Origin: UBA7985 sp965661545
Lineage (GTDB): Bacteria > Pseudomonadota > Alphaproteobacteria > UBA7985
DNA length: 64,000 nt
NCBI GenBank assembly: GCA_965661545.1
Contig: CBFIEF010000004.1
Span: forward strand, 65,954-129,953
Direction: 5' to 3'
Shown here: positions 35,632 to 45,092 of the stretch, piece after piece
How the letters are laid out: every line of letters begins with the position of its first letter
How positions within the stretch are numbered: position 1 is the first letter of the stretch
Position numbers and translations under genes: made by a program
Notes under the pieces: generated by a model
What the model was told of the DNA's origin: nothing
Seen by the model: the letters and a program-made list of their open reading frames with translations, nothing else
The model's database searches: none

Positions 35632-37059
35632 ATGACTAATCTGACGCAATTCTACATTGGCGGCGCTTGGGTAGACCCTGTTTCTGACGCCACCATGCCC
35701 GTACTCAACCCCGCGACCGAAGCGCAAATCGGGACGGTTGCCCTTGGCAACGAAGTCGATGTTGATGCGGCTGTCTCCGCAGCCAATGCAGCCTTCCCCG
35801 CGTTTTCCCAAACCACAAAGGCCGAAAGGCTGGCCTTGCTCGACCGATTGATGGTCGAGACCAAAGCGCGGTTTGAAGACTTGGCACAGGCAATGAGCCA
35901 AGAAATGGGCGCGCCTATCACGATGGCTCGCGACGCCCACGCAGATGCCGCCGTGGGTCACTTGGAAGGCTTTATCGACGCGCTGAAACAGCTCAAAGAG
36001 CGCGAGGCGCTTTCCAATGGTGATATTCAGCTCAAAGAACCGATTGGTGTTTGTGGGCTGATCACGCCGTGGAATTGGCCGATGAACCAAATCGCGCTCA
36101 AGGTCATTCCCGCCTTGGCCGCTGGCTGCACGTGTGTGCTTAAACCCTCCGAACACACGCCTCTTTCCGCCGCAATTTACGCAGAAATCATCCATGCCGC
36201 AGGCTTCCCGGCGGGAGTGTTTAACCTTGTACAGGGCGAAGGGCCAATGGTCGGTGCGGCAATGTCTCGTCATCCGGATATCCAAATGATGTCGTTTACC
36301 GGTTCAACCCGTGCCGGAACCGCCGTCACCCGCGACGCCGCTGAAACCGTGAAGCGGGTTACGCTCGAACTGGGCGGGAAATCGCCAAATCTGGTGTTCG
36401 CGGATTGTGACTTGGAAACGCAGGTGCGGGCTTCGGTCGCTGAGTGCATGTACAACACCGGGCAATCTTGCGATGCCCCGACTCGGTTGTTGGTTGAGCG
36501 CTCATGTTACGATCACGTTGTGGATCTTGCCCAAGCCGCCGGAACAGCAACAGCGGTTGGAAATCCAGCCGAAGAAGGCGACCATATCGGCCCTTTGTTT
36601 GACCGCATCCAATACGATCGGGTGCAGGCCATGATCAAAGTCGGCATCGACGAAGGCGCGCGCTTGATCGCGGGCGGTCTTGGAAAGCCCGAGGGGTTAG
36701 AAACCGGGATGTTCGTAAAACCTACGATCTTCGCGGATGTCTCCAATGACATGCGGATCGCCCAGCAGGAGATTTTTGGCCCAGTGCTGGTCATCATTCC
36801 CTTTGAGGACGAGGCAGACGCCATTCGCATTGCCAACGATACCCCCTATGGCTTGGCCGCTTACTTACAGACTGGCGACGCGGCGCGCGCAGAGCGAGTT
36901 TCAGCACGTCTGCGAGCCGGTGCCGTTCATATCAATGGCGGTGGCTTCAACTATGGCTCGCCCTTTGGCGGGTACAAGCAGTCAGGCAACGGGCGTGAAG
37001 GCGGCGATTTGGGGCTTGAGGACTACTTGGAAACCAAGACCTTACACGGTGCGTTTTGA
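35632..37059 (+). CDS. NAD(P)-dependent aldehyde dehydrogenase
   Basis: 475 residues from ATG 35632, with GGAG nine bases upstream. The usual motifs are present: ITPWNWPMNQIALKVIPALA, FTGSTRAGTAV, LELGGKSPN with the catalytic Glu, and the Cys of NTGQSCDAPTR. Next to the methylglycine-type dehydrogenase, it could oxidise betaine aldehyde or an aldehyde released during demethylation. The C-terminal SPFGGYKQSGNGREGG is typical. Confidence 0.9.
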   Translation: MTNLTQFYIGGAWVDPVSDATMPVLNPATEAQIGTVALGNEVDVDAAVSAANAAFPAFSQTTKAERLALLDRLMVETKARFEDLAQAMSQEMGAPITMARDAHADAAVGHLEGFIDALKQLKEREALSNGDIQLKEPIGVCGLITPWNWPMNQIALKVIPALAAGCTCVLKPSEHTPLSAAIYAEIIHAAGFPAGVFNLVQGEGPMVGAAMSRHPDIQMMSFTGSTRAGTAVTRDAAETVKRVTLELGGKSPNLVFADCDLETQVRASVAECMYNTGQSCDAPTRLLVERSCYDHVVDLAQAAGTATAVGNPAEEGDHIGPLFDRIQYDRVQAMIKVGIDEGARLIAGGLGKPEGLETGMFVKPTIFADVSNDMRIAQQEIFGPVLVIIPFEDEADAIRIANDTPYGLAAYLQTGDAARAERVSARLRAGAVHINGGGFNYGSPFGGYKQSGNGREGGDLGLEDYLETKTLHGAF

Positions 37060-37299
37060 GCCGAGACTACGGCAGGCGAGCAGCGCCTAGAATCCGCTGC
37101 CTCTGCCGCCTGATCAATTGAAGATACATTCCTCATATTTAGGATATTGTCTTATTATTGGGCGTCATTTGGTCCCGATTAGCCAAACTGTAAGGTTTTT
37201 ATTAGGGGATTTTGGAAAAATGAAGTGGAGTTGAACTCACGTAGATTCTTGGGTTTCTGCACTTTGCGGGGAACCCTTTTAGCCTTGAGGAGTGGTTCC

Positions 37300-37668
37300 A
37301 TGCCTAATCTTTTTTCCAAACCCTTCAGTGACCCAGATCTGGTCAAAGCCCCTGAAAAAACTCACGCTGCCGTTGTTCAGTTAGGCAACATCGCAGCATC
37401 AAAACTCGAGCTTCAGCCAGGCTGGAAATGGTCTGAGTGTGTGAAGCCCGCCGTTGGCGGTCACAGCTGTCAGGCCGGTCACGTTGGTGTTGTCGTTCAG
37501 GGGTCGATGAAGTGCGTGCACGACGACGGGACAGAGATCGTTGTGAAGGCTGGCGACGCCTACTACTTCGCGCCGGGTCACGATGGTTGGGTTCTCGGCG
37601 ATGAAGTCTTCATCGGCTACGAATTCGTTGAAAGCGGCAAAGATTTTGGGCCTTGGAAAAAGGCCTAA
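37300..37668 (+). CDS. Cupin-domain protein
   Basis: 122 residues from ATG 37300, with a strong GAGGAG eight bases upstream. A single beta-barrel has CQAGHVGVVVQGSMKCVHDDG and DAYYFAPGHDGWVLGDE. The usual metal-binding His cluster is only partly present (GHVG, PGHDG), so binding of a metal or ligand is uncertain. The 240 bases upstream hold no other gene. A good terminator follows. Confidence 0.8.
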   Translation: MPNLFSKPFSDPDLVKAPEKTHAAVVQLGNIAASKLELQPGWKWSECVKPAVGGHSCQAGHVGVVVQGSMKCVHDDGTEIVVKAGDAYYFAPGHDGWVLGDEVFIGYEFVESGKDFGPWKKA

Positions 37669-37693
37669 GTCCTCATTGCTGAATGAAGTGACC

Positions 37694-37729
37694 GGGGGTC
37701 TTCAGAAATGAAGGCCCCCTTTGTTTTGT
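37694..37729 (+). terminator. Intrinsic terminator
   Basis: GGGGGTCTTCA and TGAAGGCCCCC pair (one G-T) around a GAAA tetraloop, followed by TTTGTTTTG. It closes the cupin gene transcript before the GST-like gene. Confidence 0.85.
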
Positions 37730-37745
37730 CTTTGGAGTGTGGAAC

Positions 37746-38429
37746 GTGAACAAACTAAGACTTGTCTATTTCAAAATGCGCGCCCTCGCAGAAGCCGCTC
37801 AGTTGGTGCTTTGGTATACAAAGACGCCCCATAGCTACGAGATGGCGTGGGATTACTACGGCCAACCATGGCCGGAGGTGAAGGGCAAGGTACCGTTTCG
37901 GCAGTTGCCGATGCTGGTCGTTGACGACCAAACTAACATAGCCCAAAGCGGCGCTGTGGTGCGGTACTTGGCAGAGATGACCGGCCTGCAGCCAGACTCG
38001 TCTACGCAAAAAGCCGAGGTCGACGCGATCTTTGAAGCCAGTCAGGAGTGGTTTAATCCACTGAACCCGACCATTAACTTTGCCGTGGGCGATGATTTCG
38101 CCGCCAAACGTGACGCACAACTGCCGGGGCTTCATTTGCGATTGGGCGATTTTGAGCGGTTACTTGGCCAGCACGACGGACCGTTTTTCTTTGGCGCGCA
38201 GCCGTACTACTGCGATTTTGGCGTCTTCCACCATGTCGATTTGGCGCACTTTTTCGACGCTGATTTGCTCGGCGATTACCCGCACTTGCGAACCTTTATG
38301 GCGGCTGTTGGGGGCCTGGACGGTGTGAAGGACTACCTCGCCCAGCGGCCTGAGTTGATCGGCGTAGGAACAAAGCCTCAACTGGTCATCGATGGCCGTG
38401 CTGAGCCAACGGGCACCATGAAGGCTTAG
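37746..38429 (+). CDS. Glutathione S-transferase family protein
   Basis: 227 residues. It starts at GTG 37746, eight bases after GGAG; an in-frame GTG three codons earlier is less well placed. The thioredoxin-like N-domain has KVPFRQLPMLVVDDQTNIAQSGAVVRYLA, with the cis-Pro and the Gln-Ser glutathione contact; the helical C-domain follows from about residue 90. It is most like sigma/mu-type GSTs (Tyr near residue 8 as catalyst). It could be part of a detoxification step beside the amine genes. Confidence 0.82.
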   Translation: MNKLRLVYFKMRALAEAAQLVLWYTKTPHSYEMAWDYYGQPWPEVKGKVPFRQLPMLVVDDQTNIAQSGAVVRYLAEMTGLQPDSSTQKAEVDAIFEASQEWFNPLNPTINFAVGDDFAAKRDAQLPGLHLRLGDFERLLGQHDGPFFFGAQPYYCDFGVFHHVDLAHFFDADLLGDYPHLRTFMAAVGGLDGVKDYLAQRPELIGVGTKPQLVIDGRAEPTGTMKA

Positions 38430-38444
38430 CGGGCACAACCCCGC

Positions 38445-39875
38445 CTAGGCGCGTTTAGGGGGATGGCGCTGAGGCCACAGCGTTTCTTGGTGATAAGCCT
38501 CCCCCATCGCCAAAATCTTAGCATCGGCCCCGCGGGGGCCAAAAATCTGCATTCCGACCGGTAAACCAGTCTCGCCAAAGCCAGCGGGCATGCTCAGGCT
38601 GGGCAACCCAATGAGGCTGACCGGCACCGTCACGGCCATCCAGCGATGGTATGTATCCATCTCCACCCCTGCGATTTCCGTTGGCCACGGCAGGTTGACG
38701 TCAAACGGCCAGACTTGGGTCGTCGGTAGGATGAGCGCGTCATAGGATTGGAATAGTTCCACCGAGCGGGCAAACCACTGCGCCCGCGCTGCGCTGGCGC
38801 CATGAGCCTCCAACGCTGTCATCCGCAGGGCGCGCTCAAGCTCCCACTGCACACTGTCTTTCATGAGGTCTTGGTTATCTTGCAAGGCCACTAAGCCCGC
38901 GCCGACTTGCCAGGAGCGCAAGGTTATCCAGCTCTCCCAAAGCGTCTCGAACGGAAGCGGTGCTGCTGCATTTTCGACGCTGGCGCCGAGGTCTCGGAGA
39001 ACCTGCAAAGACGCTTCACATTGCTCCAGAATGCCAGCTTCCATCGGTAAAGCACCGCTCCAATCGCCCAACCAGCCAATTCGCATGTCGCTCAAGTCGG
39101 CGGGTTTCAGCGGCGCTGTTGCGGTTGGTGCAGGCACGTCTGGCCGCAAAGGATCGGCATAGGACATGATATCCAGCAGCAAAGCGACGTCTGCCGGGCT
39201 GCGCGCCATCGGGCCACTGGTCGCCATTTTGTGCAAGGTGCGGTCCTGCACGGGTTCAGCAGGAACACGGCCCCAACTGGGCCGGAAACCATAGACGTTG
39301 CTCCACGCCGCCGGATTGCGCAGTGAGCCCATCATGTCTGACCCATCCGCCAACGCCACCATACCCAAGGCCAAAGCCACCCCTGCACCGCCTGAAGAAC
39401 CCCCGCAGGTCAGCGCGGGATTGTAGGGATTGTGGGTGCGGCCATAGACGGGGTTAAACGTGTGCGAACCCAAACCGAACTCCGGCACGTTCGTTTTCCC
39501 AATCAAAATCGCCCCGGCAACCCGCAACCGCGCTGCAAGCACATCGTCCTTTTCCGGCACATATTCGGCAAAGATCGGCGACCCCTTTGTCGAGCGCAAA
39601 CCTTGTACCTCGACCAGGTCTTTGACCGCTAAAGGCAAGCCATGCAGCGGGCCTGTGATCGGTCCTGCATCCAAAGCTCTGGCCTGCGCCAGCAAAGCTT
39701 CTGGTTCAGCCATTCCAACCACAGCATTAACCGCAGGGTTGCGCTCTGCGATCCGGTCCAGCGTGGCAATCATGAGCGCCTCAGCCGACAAGCGCCGAGA
39801 CGCCAAGTCAGCGAGCAGCGCGGATGCGGATTGATCCAAGATCGATGGGGCGTCAGAAGCAGAAACACGGGACAT
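38445..39875 (-). CDS. Amidase-signature enzyme
   Basis: 476 residues with the Ser-cisSer-Lys triad: Lys85 in PLAVKDLVEV, Ser160 in CGGSSGGAG, Ser184 in MMGSLRNPAAW. The last motif has Met where most members have Gly (GGS). Amidases hydrolyse C-N bonds of amides, and some act as GatA. No gatB or gatC is near, and the length and region argue for a metabolic amidase. It is divergent from the RraA-family gene. Confidence 0.86.
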   Translation of the reverse strand: MSRVSASDAPSILDQSASALLADLASRRLSAEALMIATLDRIAERNPAVNAVVGMAEPEALLAQARALDAGPITGPLHGLPLAVKDLVEVQGLRSTKGSPIFAEYVPEKDDVLAARLRVAGAILIGKTNVPEFGLGSHTFNPVYGRTHNPYNPALTCGGSSGGAGVALALGMVALADGSDMMGSLRNPAAWSNVYGFRPSWGRVPAEPVQDRTLHKMATSGPMARSPADVALLLDIMSYADPLRPDVPAPTATAPLKPADLSDMRIGWLGDWSGALPMEAGILEQCEASLQVLRDLGASVENAAAPLPFETLWESWITLRSWQVGAGLVALQDNQDLMKDSVQWELERALRMTALEAHGASAARAQWFARSVELFQSYDALILPTTQVWPFDVNLPWPTEIAGVEMDTYHRWMAVTVPVSLIGLPSLSMPAGFGETGLPVGMQIFGPRGADAKILAMGEAYHQETLWPQRHPPKRA

Positions 39876-40032
39876 ACAGGATCACTTCTTTGGTTAGCAT
39901 GAGAACCAATTCGTTCTGCACGGCAAAGACCCTACCTGCAAGAGGCATCAAACCCACAATGCGTCGGTTGACCAGCGCGCCATTCCTGCAAGAGTACCCG
40001 GTCTGTGCCGTAGATTTTCGAGGGATCCCAGA

Positions 40033-40683
40033 ATGAGCATCACACTTCATCCGCCAACCACTGCTGGCCTGTCCGCTGAGGAGTTGCTCTCATGGCGCAC
40101 TGTTCCGGTAAGTGTCGCCGTGGACTTGGAACCATCGGCCCAAGTGGATCCGGCGCTGCGGGCGGTCACACGCCCCGACCTGCCCCTTGCACTGATTGGG
40201 CCCGCCTTAACCATCGCCTGCACGCCGCCTGATTTCGGCGCTGTGGTCAAAGCTCTTGACGAAGCCCGCCCGGGCCAAGTCGTGGTTATCGACGCAGGCG
40301 GCCATCTGAATCATGCAGTCATCGGCGAAATTTTGGGCGGACACTTGCGGGCGAAGGGGTGCGCGGGATTGGTCGTCGATGGCGCGGTACGGGACATTGC
40401 AGAGCTTGGGAGCTGGAGCGACTTTCCAGTCTTCGCACGCAGCATCAATCCACGGGGTCCAACCAGCGCCCAACACGGAGCAATCAACGCCGCCGTCACG
40501 CTTGGCGGGGTGAGCGTAGAATCCGGCGACTTGATCATCGGGGATCGCGATGGGCTTGCAGTCTTGTCGCCAAAGGTTGCACGCCGCCTGCTCGCAGACG
40601 CGCAGGCGAAACTAACGCTAGAGGCTGAATGGATCGAAGGGTTGGCCAGCGGCCAAAGTGCCGCCGAGATCTTTGGTGTTTAA
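40033..40683 (+). CDS. RraA/HMG-aldolase family protein
   Basis: 216 residues, swivelling beta/beta/alpha fold. VVIDAGGHLNHAVIGEILGG and GCAGLVVDGAVRDIAEL hold the Gly-rich loop and Arg-Asp pair of 4-hydroxy-4-methyl-2-oxoglutarate/oxaloacetate-type aldolases and RraA regulators of RNase E. Family members in such catabolic settings are usually metal-dependent aldolases or decarboxylases. It ends five bases from the convergent L-2-hydroxyglutarate oxidase gene. Confidence 0.83.
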   Translation: MSITLHPPTTAGLSAEELLSWRTVPVSVAVDLEPSAQVDPALRAVTRPDLPLALIGPALTIACTPPDFGAVVKALDEARPGQVVVIDAGGHLNHAVIGEILGGHLRAKGCAGLVVDGAVRDIAELGSWSDFPVFARSINPRGPTSAQHGAINAAVTLGGVSVESGDLIIGDRDGLAVLSPKVARRLLADAQAKLTLEAEWIEGLASGQSAAEIFGV

Positions 40684-40688
40684 GCGCG

Positions 40689-41888
40689 CTAAGACAGCGC
40701 CGCCAGCTCATCCGCGATATGCCGAGCAATGGGAATGCATGACGTTCCCGCGGGTGAAGGCGCATTGCCAACGTGCAAGCAACGGTGGCTGCGGATGAAC
40801 AGGAAGTCATCGATGATCGTCCCATCTGGCGCAATGGCCTGAGCGCGCACGCCTGAAGGATAGGGCTGCAAGTCTGCCAGCGTAATCCGCGAACAATAGC
40901 GCTGAACCCGCGAAAGATAAGCGCGCTTGAGCGCAGACGACCAAAGCTCCGACGCCGCCGCACCTGCGTTGCGGCCCAAAAGAGCCCAAAACCCGCGATA
41001 CCCGAGCGTCTCCAGCATATCCCCCGCGGAAATGTCTGTGCGCCGGTAGCCTTCGCGCTTAAACGCCAGAACCGCGTTCGGCCCTACGGTAAATCCACCA
41101 TCAAGCTTGCGCGTCAGATGCACGCCAAGGAAGGGGCGGCTGGGGTAAGGAACCGGGTAGATCAGATGCTGGACCAGATTTTTGGGCTGGTTGGCAAGCT
41201 TGTAATACTCTCCGCGAAACGGGATCACGCGATAGCCGGGATCGTGCCCAAAGGCGCGGATGATCCGGTCAGACTGTAAGCCTGCGCAGGTCACGGCGAG
41301 GCTCGCTTCATAAGCCCTACTTTCAGTCACCACGCGCACATGGCTTGGACCTTCTTCACACGACACCACGAGCTGACCGTAATGGATCACACCGCCCCTT
41401 GAGACGAAGAGATCGGCCATCACCTCCGTGATGCGGCGGTAGTTCGTGATGCCCGTGGTGGGCGACAACAGGGCCGCAACAGCGTTGATGTGTGGCTCAA
41501 GTTCGCGCACGCCCACTTGATCCACATCCTCAATTTCAATCTGGTTCTCTCGCGCCCTCTCGCCCAAGCTGTGCAAGCCTTCCAACTCAGACTCGTCCGT
41601 CGCGACAATCAGCTTTCCAACACGGTCGAACGCCACGTCATGCTCGGCGCAAAAAGCCTCTGTCGTCTGCACGCCTTCCCGGCAAAACCGCGCCTTCATG
41701 CTGCCCGGCGCGTAGTAAACACCAGCGTGGATAACGCCGGAGTTGTGGCCCGTTTGGTGGGCTGCGGGCACTGCTTCCTTTTCGAGCACGGTGATCCGCG
41801 TCGCAGGATTGCGGGTCTGAAGCTCCAAGGCTGTCGCCACGCCAATAATGCCGCCGCCAACAATCAGGATGTCTGCTGTTTCGCTCAT
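40689..41888 (-). CDS. lhgO: L-2-hydroxyglutarate oxidase
   Basis: 399 residues, FAD-dependent DAO family. GGGIIG at 11-16, HQTGHNSGVIHAGVYYAPGS near 44-63 and VGPNAVLAFKREGY near 280 are the characteristic LhgO sequence. It oxidises L-2-hydroxyglutarate to 2-oxoglutarate and passes electrons to the respiratory chain. It would fit an end-stage role for lysine- or glutarate-like catabolism. Confidence 0.9.
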   Translation of the reverse strand: MSETADILIVGGGIIGVATALELQTRNPATRITVLEKEAVPAAHQTGHNSGVIHAGVYYAPGSMKARFCREGVQTTEAFCAEHDVAFDRVGKLIVATDESELEGLHSLGERARENQIEIEDVDQVGVRELEPHINAVAALLSPTTGITNYRRITEVMADLFVSRGGVIHYGQLVVSCEEGPSHVRVVTESRAYEASLAVTCAGLQSDRIIRAFGHDPGYRVIPFRGEYYKLANQPKNLVQHLIYPVPYPSRPFLGVHLTRKLDGGFTVGPNAVLAFKREGYRRTDISAGDMLETLGYRGFWALLGRNAGAAASELWSSALKRAYLSRVQRYCSRITLADLQPYPSGVRAQAIAPDGTIIDDFLFIRSHRCLHVGNAPSPAGTSCIPIARHIADELAALS

Positions 41889-41964
41889 GGATGCTCTGGA
41901 ACAATGAAGGAGACCGGAACTGTCTCAGGGTCGGTGCGCGGGGTCAATTCTTATAGCTGACAAC

Positions 41965-42005
41965 GAAAAAGGTCGGCAGACACAGCAACGTGTCTGACCG
42001 ACCTT
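41965..42005 (-). terminator. Intrinsic terminator of the pstS transcript (minus strand)
   Basis: AAGGTCGG-CAGACAC pairs with GTGTCTGACCGACCTT (one bulge), and the minus-strand read continues TTTTT. It lies about 60 bases downstream of the PstS-like gene. Confidence 0.85.
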
Positions 42006-42013
42006 GTAAGACC

Positions 42014-42040
42014 GAGCACGTCGGGCAAGCCGACGTGCTC
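42014..42040 (-). other. Perfect 11-bp hairpin between pstS and its terminator
   Basis: GAGCACGTCGG and CCGACGTGCTC flank a five-base loop. No T-tract follows on either strand, so it is not itself a classical terminator. It may protect the 3' end of the pstS mRNA from exonuclease, as hairpins do in highly expressed binding-protein transcripts. Confidence 0.65.
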
Positions 42041-42062
42041 TCTTGTCTCGTAACTCTAGAGC

Positions 42063-43049
42063 TTAGAGTGCGTAAGCAGCGTCGCTGTTTGCAGCGCGGT
42101 CAGCTTCCGGCAGTGGGATCAGGCCGATTGGCTCAAGGTAACCGCCTTCACCGAATGCTTCTTCGGAGGTGAACTCCTGAGCAAACTCAGCGATGCCTGG
42201 GATAACACCCAGATGGTTGTTCTTGACGTAGAAGAACAGGGAGCGGGAGACCTTGTAGTCACCACCAGCGATGTTCTCGAACGTTGGCTCGATGCCTTCG
42301 ATCGTCGCGCCTTGCATACGGTCAGCGTTGTTAGCGAGGAAGGAGTAACCGAAGATACCAACAGCACTTGGGTTAGCAGCCAGCTGATCAACGATCAGGC
42401 TGTCGTTCTCACCAGCTTCAACGTAAGCGCCATCTTCGCGGACGGAAGCAGCCTTGTAGGTTGCCTTGTCACAGCCCATAGCCTTCATCGCGGTATGGAA
42501 CACCAGTTCTTCGAACGCGTCACGCGTGCCGGAAGAAGTTGGTGGGCCGAGGACTTCGATCTCAACGTCTGGCAGGGAGCTGTCAACGTCAGCCCAAGTC
42601 TTTGACGTGTTTGGCGCCAAAGCGGAACAATCGGCGTTTGGAACCTCAGCAACCAGCGCCTTCACGAGGATCTCGCGGGACAGCTCTAGGACGCCTGTGG
42701 TGTTGGAGTTCGCAACAACGATACCGTCGAAGCCGATTACGAATTCAGTAAACTCAACACCATTTGCAGCACAAGTCTCAGCTTCGCCGGACTTCATCGC
42801 GCGAGATGCGTTGGTGATGTCTGGGTGATCCGTACCAACGCCAGCGCAGAACAGCTTCATGCCGCCGCCGGAACCAGTTGATTCAATCACTGGAGTATTG
42901 AAGTCTGTGGTCTCACCGAATGTTTCAGCCACTTTGGTGGAGAAAGGGAATACGGTGGAAGAACCCACGATGGAGATGGTTTCAGCGCGCTGCGCAGAAG
43001 CCGTGCCGGCGATCATGAGGCCAGCGAGTGTGAGAATAACGAGACGCAT
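42063..43049 (-). CDS. pstS: Periplasmic phosphate-binding protein, PstS-like
   Basis: 328 residues: a signal peptide (TLAGLMIAGTASA) and then the PBP-like motif ISIVGSSTVFPFSTKVAETF and STGSGGGMKLFCAG with phosphate-contacting Ser, Thr and Gly. Its large alphaproteobacterial form has extended Cys-containing loops (four or more Cys). There is no pstC, pstA or pstB in the window, so this is an orphan, perhaps feeding a transporter elsewhere. The paired hairpins after the gene suggest high, stable expression. Confidence 0.87.
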   Translation of the reverse strand: MRLVILTLAGLMIAGTASAQRAETISIVGSSTVFPFSTKVAETFGETTDFNTPVIESTGSGGGMKLFCAGVGTDHPDITNASRAMKSGEAETCAANGVEFTEFVIGFDGIVVANSNTTGVLELSREILVKALVAEVPNADCSALAPNTSKTWADVDSSLPDVEIEVLGPPTSSGTRDAFEELVFHTAMKAMGCDKATYKAASVREDGAYVEAGENDSLIVDQLAANPSAVGIFGYSFLANNADRMQGATIEGIEPTFENIAGGDYKVSRSLFFYVKNNHLGVIPGIAEFAQEFTSEEAFGEGGYLEPIGLIPLPEADRAANSDAAYAL

Positions 43050-43243
43050 GTTGGAAAGCTCCGGTGTTTTTTTGCATCAGTCATGACAACGACCGAGCGG
43101 CTCTGGAAAGCCAAACGTTCGTCGATAAGTGCGGTTTGGAGCCCGTTTATGACGACTAGGTTACAGAAATTTTTCAGGTTTATGAAAACGGTGGATGAGG
43201 CGCAGCTTTATACCCATCCAACTTGTTTAAGGCCCTTTTTCTA

Positions 43244-45010
43244 TCACCTGAGCCAATGCGGCTCAGCGGGCGAGCGCCCTGTTACAGCCGCCTCAACGCA
43301 GGCTTTCAGGCCACCCAGCCGGACATGCCGCCCCGACAAGCCAAAGGCGTAGTGCGCATACTTTCCGGAGTTGGTGAGGATGCTGCGCGCCTCGGGCGGG
43401 AACACAGGCTCGGTGATCGAACACCAACAGATATCGGGAATCACGCGAACACCAGCCTGCTCTAACTGGTGCAAAGTGCCGTCATCGCGCGCTTGGTCCC
43501 GCACGTTTCGGCCCACGGTCACAATCATTGGAACCGACGTGCAGATTTGATCGCTCAACAGCCGCGCCAGCGCCTGACATTCAGTCAAGGAGGCATGGGG
43601 GCTGCCGATTGCCACTAAATCCACCGGAGGCTTGGCTTGGTTCAGCTCTCGCCACGCCAGCGAAAATTCTGCTGCGCCGATGGTCATAACGTCAGCCTCA
43701 ACCAGCACGGGCAAATCCGCTTCGGGCGTGTGCCCCGCGATATGGAGCATGGGCGCGCCAGATGTTGTGCCGAATGCCGCACAGATGGACTTGAGGTCAT
43801 CATCGGTCAGCAAAACACCGTCCAAGCCTTTGACCAGCGGAACCCGGTCCGGCGCGGCCCGTCCGATCAGCCACCCCAGCAGCGCCCACAGAGACTCATC
43901 GCCCATGGCCTCAGGCACAGTCACCTCGACCACCCGCCGCGCCTGACGACCTTCAGGCAAGTAGACGCCCGCCAAGGGTGCCCGACCCGTCATGGCGATG
44001 AACAAGTCGAGGTAATCAGGGTGCTTCACCGTTTTCGCGCCCAGCACTGTATTGGCGTAAATCACGGCGTTGGACTCGGACCAACCAATGGCCTCACCCA
44101 GCCTTGGCGGCTGCTCCAACAAATAGGGCGCACACGTAAACGTTGGCTGAGCGCCCATTTGCACATAGGCGTCAGCCAAGCGGCTGGCTCGACGACCAAA
44201 ATCGTCAGGTAGCCCCTGTTCCTGCCAGTGCTCGCGATCGACCGAAATCGCGTTGATGGTCGTGGGGATGCCAACCTTAGCCCCCATCTGCGCGAGTTTC
44301 TCCGAGAAAATCAGGTTAGCATCATGGGCGAGGATGCAGCCGTCGATATGGCCGCGCGTCACATCTCGCAGGCGGCTTGCCCCTTGCGCTGCCGCCATCT
44401 GACACAGCACTTCCATGGCGACGCGATTCGCCTCTCCTGCTTCGCCGGCAAGCAGCTTCTGATCGGTTTCAGACAAATCCAGCACATCGGGATGCAAAGG
44501 GGTCACGCTCCATCGCTCCTCACCAACCTGCAGACTGCCGTCTTCCAGACTGACAAAATCGGCATGGATAATCCGGTCGAACAGGTCTGAAGACACGCGC
44601 ACGACCGGCACTGTCTTGCCAAAAATCCGCCCCGCCACCAGCGCGCCCAGGGTCAGTGTTTCTTCTTGCTCGGAAAAGATCAGACACGCCGGCGCCCTAT
44701 CGTTCAGGGCCAACTCAAGCAACACACCGCTGCCACTGCATGACCCACGTGAGGTGGGCATGGCCAACACGCAGCCCGATACGCCGTCGCCGTGATTGGG
44801 ATGGTGAACATCGATTACGCGACCGCTCAAGGGGTCGATACCGCCCCAGAAGCTAATGCCTGTATGACAGGCCAGAACCGGCCCAGACGCCGTGCCGTCA
44901 ACGAGTTGTAGCGCTGCGTCGCTCTCGATCATGTTGGGTCCAAATCTCCAAGTGGCCAGTCCAACCTTGCCTTGGTCTGCCAGTGGGATCAATTCCTGAT
45001 CGGGCATCAT
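43244..45010 (-). CDS. Aconitase-X family dehydratase (swivel plus catalytic domain)
   Basis: 588 residues from the double ATG at 45007-45010; the open frame extends to 45205 but overlaps the photolyase gene. The N-terminal swivel domain has HHPNHGDGVSGCVLAMPTSRGSCSG, the lid residues of aconitases. The large catalytic part has HIDGCILAHDANLIFSEKLAQ and TFTCAPYLLEQPPRLGEAIGW, with the Cys ligands of the family. Bacterial AcnX enzymes of this type are cis-3-hydroxy-L-proline dehydratases. The first part of the frame (residues before MMPDQ) is unlikely to be translated. Confidence 0.87.
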   Translation of the reverse strand: MMPDQELIPLADQGKVGLATWRFGPNMIESDAALQLVDGTASGPVLACHTGISFWGGIDPLSGRVIDVHHPNHGDGVSGCVLAMPTSRGSCSGSGVLLELALNDRAPACLIFSEQEETLTLGALVAGRIFGKTVPVVRVSSDLFDRIIHADFVSLEDGSLQVGEERWSVTPLHPDVLDLSETDQKLLAGEAGEANRVAMEVLCQMAAAQGASRLRDVTRGHIDGCILAHDANLIFSEKLAQMGAKVGIPTTINAISVDREHWQEQGLPDDFGRRASRLADAYVQMGAQPTFTCAPYLLEQPPRLGEAIGWSESNAVIYANTVLGAKTVKHPDYLDLFIAMTGRAPLAGVYLPEGRQARRVVEVTVPEAMGDESLWALLGWLIGRAAPDRVPLVKGLDGVLLTDDDLKSICAAFGTTSGAPMLHIAGHTPEADLPVLVEADVMTIGAAEFSLAWRELNQAKPPVDLVAIGSPHASLTECQALARLLSDQICTSVPMIVTVGRNVRDQARDDGTLHQLEQAGVRVIPDICWCSITEPVFPPEARSILTNSGKYAHYAFGLSGRHVRLGGLKACVEAAVTGRSPAEPHWLR

Positions 45011-45092
45011 TTTCGGGGTCTGCGGTGGTCCAACGGGGTTGCGACAAATCACCGGGTCTGAATCCGCTCCGGTTAGATTAGGTTCCAGCACT

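Noticed and set aside
35491..36285. Long minus-strand open frame across the aldehyde dehydrogenase gene
   Set aside because: It overlaps a clear ALDH frame and the end of the preceding gene, and has no motif or start context.
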